A stretch of 64,000 bases of DNA from NCBI GenBank assembly GCA_951217055.1, contig OX578285.1, forward strand, positions 54,438,024 to 54,502,023, read 5' to 3'. Under the pieces are notes generated by a model. The model worked only from the letters and a program-made list of their open reading frames with translations, was not told the DNA's origin and searched no databases. The translations under genes and the position numbers were made by a program. The DNA comes from Gerris lacustris (Eukaryota > Arthropoda > Insecta > Hemiptera > Gerridae). Shown here in pieces: positions 24,720-33,756 of the stretch. Every line of letters starts with the position of its first letter. Position 1 is the stretch's first letter.

Positions 24720-25460
24720 TTCGTAGAGATCATCCTTGAAATTCTTTTACCGTGGGTGATGTGTCTGTTCGTCTGTCGTACTTTAGTTCATATCCCTTGA
24801 ACCGTTCACGCTAGAGAGTTGAAATTTGAAATGCTGGCATAACTTTTTGACCTACACATAGGAAAAATATTGAGAAATTTAACATTTTAAAATATGCATG
24901 TATAATGCACGAAAATTGCTAAGCTTAACATTTTTTTATAAGTTTTAATTTTAGAGAGGGGTATCAAATGAAAGCTACTGGAGAGAAGATTACAAACATT
25001 ATAACATTTTATGAGTATTGTGCTTTTTACTGCCGATATTGCATTCTTAGTGCCAAAAGATCACCCAAAAAAGGCCTCCCCCCCACCCAACTACCCTGTA
25101 ACAGCTAGTCCTAAAAATATTAAATAATTTATGCTAATACCTTATGGTGGCGCAATGAAAATAACTGGGGGAAATTCCTAATTTTTGTATTGCAAATTTT
25201 TTGTACGCAATAAGACCAAACTTTTAATTTTTTTTAAAAATGGAGTGGGGTATCAAATGAAAGCTACTGAAGAGTAGATTAGAATTATATATAACATTTT
25301 ATAATTATTGTGCTTTTTACCGCCAATATTGTGATTTTAGTGCCCAAATTTCACCCCAAAAAAAAATGTCCCCCCTCCCAACCACTCTATAGCGGCTTGT
25401 CCTAAAGTTTTTAAATCATTTATGCAAATAATTTATGATGGGACGATGGAAATTGCCAGA
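24720..25460. repeat. Internally duplicated non-coding repeat
   Basis: The block GGGGTATCAAATGAAAGCTACTG at 24957 recurs at 25247. The following 150 bp (ACATTTTATRATTATTGTGCTTTTTACYGCC and the C-rich CCCCCACCCAAC) recur with it, a direct repeat spaced about 290 bp. The opening (TGTCTGTTCGTCTGTCGTAC...TTGAACCGTTCACGCTAGAG) has the same flavour as family A. Confidence 0.7.
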
Positions 25461-25708
25461 AAAGAATTAATTTAAATTTTTATTATTACTGATTAAAAAC
25501 ATTGTGACTCCCTGGGGGATTGAACTAGGGACCCATACTCTACTCTCCTTTCGCAACACGGTTTATTTTTGGGTCCATCCAGTTAAATTTGTTTATATTT
25601 TTTACTTTCATATAGATGGGGAACTAGTATAATGTTATTTTAGCATAAAATAATGTAAATATGCCTAATAACCCTACGAAACCCTAAAAAGTACTTGGAT
25701 GTAAGTAC

Positions 25709-25871
25709 CAGGGCCGTCCCTAGGGGGGGTTAACCGGGTCAAGCTGACCCGGGCGCCACGTCTAGGGGGCGCCGCCAGGCCCCCTTCTTAACTACTAGGT
25801 GAATTTGGCAATAAGGGGGGGCACCAAAGATGCCTTTGACCCGGGCGCCTAAACCCCTAGGGACGGCCCTG
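25709..25871. mobile_element. hAT-type MITE, 163 bp
   Basis: Ends CAGGGCCGTCCCTAGGG and CCCTAGGGACGGCCCTG are near-perfect inverted repeats. The 8-bp duplication GTAAGTAC is exact (25701-25708, 25872-25879). The GC-rich interior contains a second CTGACCCGGGCGCC / GACCCGGGCGCC pair. Confidence 0.95.
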
Positions 25872-25959
25872 GTAAGTACTTCCCTGAGATTAGTATATAT
25901 AGAAATAAATTGTAATATACTTGATTTTGACATTACTGCCAATGATATTATGAATGAAG

Positions 25960-26190
25960 ATAATCAATGATGTATTTATCCAATTAAGAATCCTGAAAAT
26001 ATTAAACGAGCAAAGCATATAGATATTAAATTTAATTTTATATCTGAAAAGATCTTAAAATTTATGTCAGGTTTCAAGTTCTGCACAATAAGCAGATTTT
26101 TTAACTAAAGGTTTAAGATATATTTATTTACAAAGTAATTGTAATAAAATTGGATTGGAAAAAACATTTTAGTGAGACGGAGTGTTGCCT
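25960..26190 (+). pseudogene. Copia RNase H C-terminal remnant
   Basis: IKNPENIKRAKHIDIKFNF is the conserved end of copia RNase H (RSKHIDIKYHF type). After stops and a frameshift a reading like ADFLTKGLRYI follows, as at the end of copia pol. A purine stretch and TGTTGCC at about 26183 may be the start of the former 3' LTR. It is broken and clearly different from the intact copia at 2528. Confidence 0.75.
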
Positions 26191-26951
26191 TCTTTTTCCC
26201 ACTAAAACGTTCTCCCAGAGCTGATATGTTATTGTTCATGTACCACCCCACGCTTCTTTTGTATTCAGTATTCATGTATCTAATGAAGAATTGGTTATAG
26301 AACCTATATGTGTTATTTTATTGGATGGATTAATTGCAAAGTTAAAAAACCTAAGCTGGTTGCCAAGAGTAAAATATGTCTCAACAAATATGACCATTAT
26401 AATTGCAATTTAATAAAATATTAATTTGTAAAGATTTATAGCATAATATTATAATATGTATAAAGATAAATATTGCAGCCCTCTGCTGCAGTCAATCTTG
26501 CAGCCTGCCCTGAGGAATCGCTTAGTGGAGACAGGGGTGGGTTTTAGCTTTATTTTTTTTTCCCTAGACCAAAAATTACTATTACCTTCTATCCAGTGTA
26601 TCAAAGGTGCCATGTTATTTCGTCTGTCCAAGAAAGCTTCGGATGGGTGAAGTAACGAAACACTTTCCAAATTAAGCATGGGAAAATAAAAGAAAAAGTT
26701 TATCCAACACCTACAGCTTTAAGTTTGTATATTGTAAAAAAAAATAAAAATAAAAAGAAATTGTAACTACTCTTACAATAATAATAATTAACTAAAAAAA
26801 CTAGGCTTCACAGTATCAAAAAAAAGAGAAAAGTTACTACTCCAGCTCATCAAATAAAATATGAAAGATAATTAAAATGTGTAACTAGGAATATATAATC
26901 TAGATAGGTTGTGGCATGAGCCATAGAGTTCTAAGACAACCCAAATTCCGA

Positions 26952-27225
26952 CACTTACTCTCTCCACCAAACTAATGACTCTCCACTAACTTCACTCCCT
27001 GACTTGACCTCCGGACTATGCTTCCCATATCATCAACTCAACCACTTACTCTCTCCACCAAACTAATGACTCTCCACTAACTTCACTCCCTGACTCGACC
27101 TCCGGACTATGCTTCCCATATCATCAACTCAACCACTTACTCTCTCCACCAAACTAATGACTCTCCACTAACTTCACTCCCTGACTCGACCTCCGGACTA
27201 TGCTTCCCATATCATCAACTCAACC
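26952..27225 (+). repeat. 91-bp tandem repeat, 3 copies
   Basis: CACTTACTCTCTCCACCAAA starts at 26952, 27043 and 27134. The copies differ by about one base (GACTTGACC versus GACTCGACC). There are no stop-free frames of interest. Confidence 0.93.
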
Positions 27226-28087
27226 TCCGCTCTGGACTATCACTCCCCAAACAAATTTGAATTTTAATTGTAGAAATTGTGAAAACAATTTCTACCTTTC
27301 ACAAGAATAATAATAAGTAAATCATTTTTTAAAAATCAAATTTATAATGATAATAATGAAATAAATATTTGCAATACAATACAATTCATCAAACTCACTT
27401 TCAAGTTCTAAATCATTACCTCCTTCTGAATTCATTACCTGATCTTGAACATATTGCAAAACTAAATGTTACCATAAAGTTCAAATGTCCATTATACTGT
27501 ACATCAAATTTTGACGATAAATTATGTGCTAAATTTAAACATTTTTTGTGATTGAAAATCATTATTTAACAAGTTCTAACTTTTATTTTTACAAAAGAGT
27601 TACTGCCTATTTTTATTGGTGTTTTTAATAACAATAATTCAAAAAGTAATTTTTATCATTAGCTAAATGATCTGTGCATGTGCATCCTGAATCTACAAAG
27701 AAATTTATTTGTTTATTACCATTTTCTGTGATATGAGTGGTATCTCCATTATTTGACATGCAACAATACTCTGCTCTTCATCTCCTGTATTCTTTGTAGA
27801 CTGGCAGTCAACGGCATTATTATTATTATTATAATTTGAATTCCCTTCAGCATAGTTAGATTTGTGCCATCTTCCTCCAAGGGCGGTCCTAGCTTCAAGT
27901 TGTAGGGGGGGGGGGGGGGGGGGGGATAAACTAATTAGCTACCCCCCCTCCCCCCTATAAACATGAAGTCCAAGAAAAAGTTTTTATGTACCCCCCCCCC
28001 CCCCTTCTAAAACCAGAAAAGGGACAGTAGCTCTTTTAAAGAATTGTTTCTTAATATAGCTACACAATAATAAGAAACAAACGGTAA

Positions 28088-28291
28088 ATTCGGATTGTAC
28101 GTGCCACCACTTAGAGGTTAGGTGATAATATCCCGCATATTAAATTAAAAATCTTAATTTTGTGTACCCTTGAATTTTCAATAGCCGCTGTGCGGTGCTC
28201 CTCTCATTTCCTGCAGAAAAACAACCCTCGTGTACATAAACCAGGTAGGGGTCCAACTCGAAGAAATTTCGATGGCACGTACAATCCGAAT
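28088..28291. mobile_element. Nested inverted-repeat element (204 bp)
   Basis: ATTCGGATTGTACGTGCCA at the left matches TGGCACGTACAATCCGAAT at the right perfectly over 19 bp. No target duplication is clear. The frame at 28140-28334 (minus) crosses its end and is not a gene. Confidence 0.8.
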
Positions 28292-28401
28292 TAGCCAAAC
28301 AAACAATTAATTGTGAAATAAAAAAGAAAAACATTTATTTTACATTAATTGAAAGCTTTAAATTCGGGTCAAGGTATCATTAACGTCAGAGAAATTCATT
28401 C

Positions 28402-28600
28402 TCCTGCGTAGCTTAGTTGGTTAGAGCGCTATACTGGAAATATAGAGGCCGGTGGTTCAAATCCCCGCGCTGGAATCTATTTTTCTCTGTCTGTTTCCCG
28501 TAGTTAATAATAATTATAATTTGATTTAAATTAAAATTTAATCGTTCCGTAGTATGAATACTACCAAAATCGTAAAATATTATTATCATTTATCTATGCA
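28402..28600 (+). repeat. tRNA-derived SINE (tRNA-like head 28402-28474)
   Basis: The first 73 bases fold as a tRNA: acceptor TCCTGCG/CGCTGGA with one mismatch, D-stem GCTT/GAGC, anticodon stem CTATA/TATAG with loop CTGGAAA (anticodon GGA), and T-loop TTCAAAT. The T-stem has mismatches, and the short variable loop does not suit a Ser tRNA. The 3' tail (TCTGTCTGTTTCCCGTAG, TAATAATAATTATAATTTGA, CCGTAGTATGAATACTACC) recurs at 35177-35270 and in fragments at 40087 and 40175, so this is a dispersed SINE and not a working tRNA gene. Confidence 0.8.
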
Positions 28601-29509
28601 GTTAATAAAAAAATGTCAAAATACTCTATCATTGGAGACATGGGACACTATGACTACTTTAAAAAAAAGACCGAAGGAATTAGCTAATCACATTATAGCA
28701 ATATAAAAAAAAAAAAATCCTTATTTATCCATAATTTATAAACACAATTAACTATCTTGTAATGGATCAGAAATTAACTATGTATTAGCAATAGAGAAAA
28801 TAATTTTAACACAAAAAAAAAAAATGTAAAATAACTAAAAACTGTACGTTGTAGGCAAAAAGTAGGTCTGAACAGTGTCAAGTCAAAGTTAGAACTAAAA
28901 CAAATTCTTTTAAAGATAGATATAGAGGGGTTAATACAAACATAAGTAAAATATATCACATGTTTTATAAAAGGTATAACTCCTTAACTATCGGTATTCG
29001 GTGTTGCCATCTCAAGTCGGTCTTTTACCCACATCAAAGTAGCACCCTATCCACGCATTCAACATTGTCCTCTTGTTCTTTTTTTTTTTTTTTTCTTTTT
29101 CTTCTTTAGTATAAGACATATACTATTAATTTGAAATAACTTTGTTATATGTACCCTCCAAGTCAATTGGTGTTTTAATTAATGTTTTTTTTATGTCTCC
29201 AAAATCCTGGGAGGGGGGTTGGGGGGTAATTACCCCCATTCCCCCCCTCCCCTTTGGGACCACCCTTGTCTTCCTCTAAAGTTTCTTCTGTGAGAACCAT
29301 TACCTCTTGGAGAATAATTACCTCTCGTGAGAAATTTCTATTATTATTCTCATTGTATCTCTGATGTGGAACATAACCTCTCCCGGCTCCAAGCCCTTGT
29401 TGTGCATAACCTTTGTTATTGCTCTGGACTGCATTATATCGCTTCTGACATGATTTTTTAAAGTGATCTTTTGACTCGGTGTGCTACAGTAGTAAATCAG
29501 AGAGTGATC

Positions 29510-30120
29510 ATTGACCACCGGTGATCTCTACCTGAGCCGGGGGGTAAGTCGGTCTAAAACCCCAGGGAGTGACACACAAGGATTCTGCACGTAGGCAGAA
29601 TCCTTGGTGCATCGCTCGCTCGTTCAGGGTGAACTATCTCGGATCTTCCCTCTCACGTGATTGGTGTCGAGTGTGGAGAAATCCGAGAATAAGGAGCGCT
29701 TAGAGGAGGGTGCCCTATTAGAGGATAAGACTTTATAATTAAGCCGAACTCGGAAGAAAATAGAGGATGTTCCTTAATGTTAGTGGTTAAAGTAATCTAC
29801 TCGCCTAAACCGACACGCCACTTAGAGAGTGTGATCCGTGGCTCTCGCACAACTTAACTCTGCTCCCATTGTGCTTTGCTTATCGACCATCATAATTATT
29901 ATCTGGCCTCAAAATAACCACTAACTATTTCTTTATGTATTTTATTATTTGGTGCACACCTGTTAGGTAATTTTACTGTCATTTATGAGAAGTTGAGAGA
30001 ACCTAGATCGGTTAATAATTTATTATAATTAATCCTAATTAGCATGTAATTTATTTATTTTGTTATTTTATTGTGAATCTGTTAGTGGTTTTAGATAAAT
30101 AGCAATTATTTTTCAATCAA
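29510..30120. other. Unassigned stretch
   Basis: GC-richer DNA (GATCTCTACCTGAGCCGGGG, and a GGATTCTGC / GCAGAATCC hairpin at 29580-29610) without a recognisable frame. It could be the 5' part of the decayed copia or another element. Confidence 0.3.
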
Positions 30121-30138
30121 ACCATTCCATACAAATGA

Positions 30139-30812
30139 TTTTTTTTTTTTTTTTAAGTTTCTTTATTGTCACCCAGTGGTGGCACTCCGTAACATGTTTT
30201 ATTATATTCATGCATATTTTTTATTTATTATTACATATATATTTACATATAGACTTAAATGTTAGGTTACAATGTTTAGAAGGTCCTTAGGCCATTCTCT
30301 TTTTAGTCTCCTGCGAGGAGCGGTTGGGATAGTAAGTGAGGAAAGGGATTGGACATTTGGATTTGGGTTCAAGGCTAATTTGGTGTGAAAGTTTTTATAT
30401 CGTTCTACGGCCAGGTTTCTAATAAAAGGAACATTAAGATCTTTATGAATAACAATATTTGGTACGTAGAATGGTAGATGAGAAAGTTTCCTGAGAATTT
30501 TTGACTGTAGAGATTGTAAGCGACGGATGTTCGATGGTTTGGTGGAGCCCCAGAGTCCTATTCCATAGGCCCAGGAGGGTTTTAGAATTGTGTTGTATAT
30601 TTGTAATCTGTGGTGGAGAGGAAGTTTTGAGCGAGTGTCTAGCAGTCGTAGAAGGAGTTTGTAGCGTCTGTTGACTTCCATCCTTTTTAGGCGTGTGTGT
30701 GGGTTCCATGTAAGTCTTTTGTCTAAGTGAAGTCCCAGGTAGCGGACTTCGGATGCTGAAGGAAAAATTGCGTTATTCAGGAGAACTGGCGGGCAGTATC
30801 CGTGACGTAACG
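30139..30812 (-). mobile_element. 5'-truncated Jockey-like non-LTR insertion
   Basis: A T-run at 30139-30154 is the poly(A) tail of a minus-strand insertion. The 14-bp target duplication TTCCATACAAATGA is exact (30125-30138 and 30813-30826). The body holds the C-terminal reverse-transcriptase region and a short 3' UTR. This is target-primed insertion with 5' truncation. Confidence 0.95.
30262..30812 (-). pseudogene. Reverse transcriptase C-terminal fragment (Jockey-like)
   Basis: An uninterrupted frame with YLGLHLDKRLTWNPH, RYKLLLRLLDTRSKL, IYNTILKPSWAYGIGLWG, LQSLQSKILRKL and a C-terminal RLKREWPKDLLNI. These belong to the end of Jockey-clade reverse transcriptases. The open frame extends to an ATG at 30852, but its first 13-14 residues are target-site DNA, so that start is not natural. 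The polymerase core is absent and it cannot be functional. The lack of stops suggests a fairly recent insertion. Confidence 0.9.
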
Positions 30813-31369
30813 TTCCATACAAATGAATACAGGTTTTAAACTGAGAAGTCAAAAAAGTTTGTTTTTTTTTTAGCGCTCATGCCGTTGAGGTCGAAAACTT
30901 GGCTTTTTGTTAGGGTACCTTCTCCAAGTACAACATATAAAAAATAACTACTTGAACTTTTGCAAGTTACAATGTCAAGTTTAATTGGACTAAAAAACAG
31001 TAACATTTTGTAACGAATATGTTATTACACTGTTGTTACTTGGATGTGTGTATTTTTTTAATTTTATTTATTTATTTTAAATAGTTTTACATTAATTTTT
31101 TTAGGAGTGAGAGGAGCGAATATGGATTGTCTTACTGCATTAGTGGGACAAATTTTATTTTTATCAAGTGCAATGATTGTATTAGCCTTACTGTCCAATT
31201 TTAATGAGAGAATTTTGTAGAATAATATTGACATTCCATTCTTTACTATTGGTTGCACATTTACACGTCAGTAGGCTTGTTGGCACAGAAATTAAAAATT
31301 CCATAGGGCTTTTAGGGTTAACAATATCAATAAATTATCACTATCCGAGTAGTCAGAAAAATGTATATA

Positions 31370-32004
31370 CAGTAGAGTCTCGCTAATCTGGGTTTGACGG
31401 GACCGCACCCAGTCCGGATTACCAAAAGTCCGGATTAAACGGAATCAGTTGTAAAATGTCTGTAAAACAAGTTTTAATAGGGTAAAACTATTAAAATCGA
31501 TGTTTTATCGTAAAAATTACTTTTATTAGTTTCCAAAACATGCTTGTACAACGTAGGTCCACTATTTAAGTTATGAGCTGTTCTGTCACCAGTCCGAATA
31601 TCAAATGAATTAAAATAAAACGACAATCTATTACGAAGGTGGCAGGTTTAGAAGGGACTTCCTGAGAAGAACTTCCTTTGTTCCGATATGAAATTCGAGG
31701 AGCGATAATCATTTCACAAAAAGTTGAGATATTAGACATTGGCGATTTGGAGAAATTTCTTGGAACTGCGTTGAGCCGCCGCAGTATACGCAACGTTGGA
31801 CATACAGAACGTTGGAATATACACCTGTAAACTATACTAGGAACAATTTTATAAATTTTTAATAGACAATAAAAGTAGAAACTCCAATTATCTTAATTAT
31901 TCATAAATCTTAACAGGCCCTGGTTCCAATTTGTACATAGTTTTTGGCCCGTCCGGATTAAACGGATGTCCGGACTAGCGGGGTCCGGATAAGCGAGACT
32001 ACTG
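31370..32004 (+). mobile_element. pogo/Tigger-like MITE, copy 1
   Basis: Inverted ends CAGTAGAGTCTCGCTAATC and GGATAAGCGAGACTACTG, flanked by TA. Subterminal GTCCGGATTAAACGG repeats are on both sides. The termini are those of Tigger/pogo elements of the Tc1/mariner superfamily. The interior is non-coding. Confidence 0.92.
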
Positions 32005-32006
32005 TA

Positions 32007-33083
32007 CAGTAGAGTCTCGCTAAATCGGGTTTGACGGGACCGGACCCAGTTCGGATTACTGAAAGTCTGGATTAAACGGACTCAGTTTTAAAATGTCTGT
32101 AAAACAAGTTTAAATTGGGTAAAGCTATTATAATTTACTTATATTAGTGTCAAAAACATGCTTGTACAAAGTAGGTCCACTATTTACAACTAAACATTGA
32201 TTTAGAATAAAAAATATATTATCTTATTGATAAATATTCAAAGTGTATTGATTCAATAAACTTCAATTTCTTTCCATTTTTTCTTCCAGTCAAAAAAAGT
32301 TTGTTTTTCCCACTCTTAACTCTTGCGCGATTTTAGTTTGTGATTCACCAGTATCAATAAGAAACAAAGCTTGGAGTAATATTGTTCCATTGAAATTGAT
32401 AGTCACTTTCTTACGTTTTGTTGTAATTTTATATTAATCTAGCGAAACACAATCACTGAATAAAAACACGGCCTTAATGAAGGACTGTTCTGTCACCAGC
32501 CTGAAGTCTTAATTTCAAATGAAGTAAAATAAAATGGCAATCTATTACGCAGGTGCAGGTAAAGAAGGGACTTCCAGGTAACAAGCTGTGTTCCGATATG
32601 AAATTCGAGCAGCGGATAATCACTTCACAAAAAGTTGAAACATTATACACTGGCGGCTTAGCGAAATTTCATGGAACTGCGTTAAGTCACTGCTAAGTGT
32701 TTCTTAAAACCTTCTCCTCATCTCAGTTGTGTATAATTGTATTTCCTAGAATACACTACCTCTATATCTTGCGCCCTATATTTCTATGAAACCAAAAGAG
32801 ATTTGTCGATAGAGGTTCTAACTTATTCATAATTATTCTAAATCTGTTTATTTTTAACAGAAATACCGGGTATTCCTCGTGTAGGAAAGTAGGAATATAC
32901 ACCTGTAAATTATACTAGGAACAATTGTATAAATGTTAATTGACAATAAAGGCAGAAACCCCTATAATATTAACAATTCATTAATCTGAACAGACCCTGG
33001 TTCCAATTTGTACTTAGTTTTTGGCCCGTCCGGATCATATGGATGTCCAGACTAGCGGGGTCCGGATTAGCGAGACTCTACTG
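32007..33083 (+). mobile_element. pogo/Tigger-like element, copy 2, with transposase relic
   Basis: It starts CAGTAGAGTCTCGCTAAATC two bases after copy 1, sharing the TA between them, and ends ATTAGCGAGACTCTACTG at 33083. On the minus strand at about 32440-32300 the reading RKKVTINFNGTILLQALFLIDTGESQTKIAQELRVGK (given here in pieces: RKKVTINF, LLQALFLIDTGESQTKIAQE, LRVGK) resembles the N-terminal helix-turn-helix of pogo/CENP-B-type transposases. So this copy is less deleted than the other two (1077 bp versus 635 and 757). Confidence 0.85.
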
Positions 33084-33675
33084 TATATTAAAACATTGGA
33101 ACCCATAGTGCCGTCCAGACTTACATTTGTTAGCATGTTGCATTATATGCTAGTCATATTTTTTTTTTTTCTTTTGGGTTTTAGTCCTGATCAACTGCCA
33201 GGGTTATTACAGGACGGGGGTTATCCGGCCACTTTACTCATCTCTTTAATCGATGAGTAAAGTGATATGCTAGTAAGTAATATGCTAGTCATATTATTTT
33301 TGTTGTAGGTACCGCATCCCCAAATTTATTTTATATCCTTTTTTTGGGGTTTTTTATTATATTTATTTTCAAAAAGTTTAACATTATACATATTACATTT
33401 AGACTGTTGAGAATGTCTAATTCACACCAAGCCATAGTTGAAACTTGCTGGGAACATTATGTATTATAATATAATGGTCATTAATTTGAATTTTATCCTT
33501 TGTATTAGTAAAGAATTATTTTGAATTCGTTTTTAATTTTTTTAACTGGTTTCATTCCATAAGATATATCTTTACAGAGATTAAAATTTGAATATAAAAA
33601 TGCAGCTGATTAACTATTTTCTATTTACTATTACTTCATATTTATTAATTTCTTACGGTGTTTCTTCATTTTCAG

Positions 33676-33756
33676 GGAACGAATGTCTCTCAGTTAGAGA
33701 AAGACATAGGAATAGACCAGTTTCCACCAAATGAGCATTATTTTGGACTTGTCAAT
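33676..33756 (+). CDS. Usp12-46: USP12/46 coding exon 2
   Basis: Acceptor TTTTCAG, donor AAT/GTAAGT. 27 codons, phase 0, reading [12 protein letters not shown]...NEHYFGLVN. The Met codon must come from the previous exon. Confidence 0.94.

Larger units (their letters stand above)
27878..29268. mobile_element. hAT-type element, 1391 bp, containing a nested MITE and a SINE
   Basis: Ends CAAGGGCGGTCCTAGC and GGGACCACCCTTG are inverted repeats, flanked by the exact 8-bp duplication TCTTCCTC (27870-27877, 29269-29276). Both ends continue into long G- or C-runs. No transposase frame survives. It is inserted in the decayed copia element and itself holds an inverted-repeat element (28088-28291) and a SINE (28402-28600). 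Confidence 0.88.
27370..29510 (-). pseudogene. Decayed copia element (gag knuckle to protease), split by a hAT element
   Basis: Read on the minus strand, 29480-29280 gives HTESKDHFKKSCQKRY... and an Arg/Asn/Gly-rich tail, as after the copia gag zinc knuckle. Beyond the inserted element at 27878-29268 the sequence resumes and reaches INFFVDSGCTCTDHLANDKNY at about 27720-27640, the copia protease (DSG box). Remnants continue with frameshifts to about 27370. The insertion and its 8-bp duplication date the hAT element as younger than this copia copy. Confidence 0.75.

Noticed and set aside
28402..28474. Functional tRNA-Ser(GGA) gene
   Set aside because: T-stem mismatches, an acceptor mismatch, no long variable arm, and a SINE tail shared with other loci.
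30813..30852. Start of the 196-residue reverse-transcriptase frame
   Set aside because: The first residues come from target-site DNA outside the 14-bp duplication, so the ATG is accidental.
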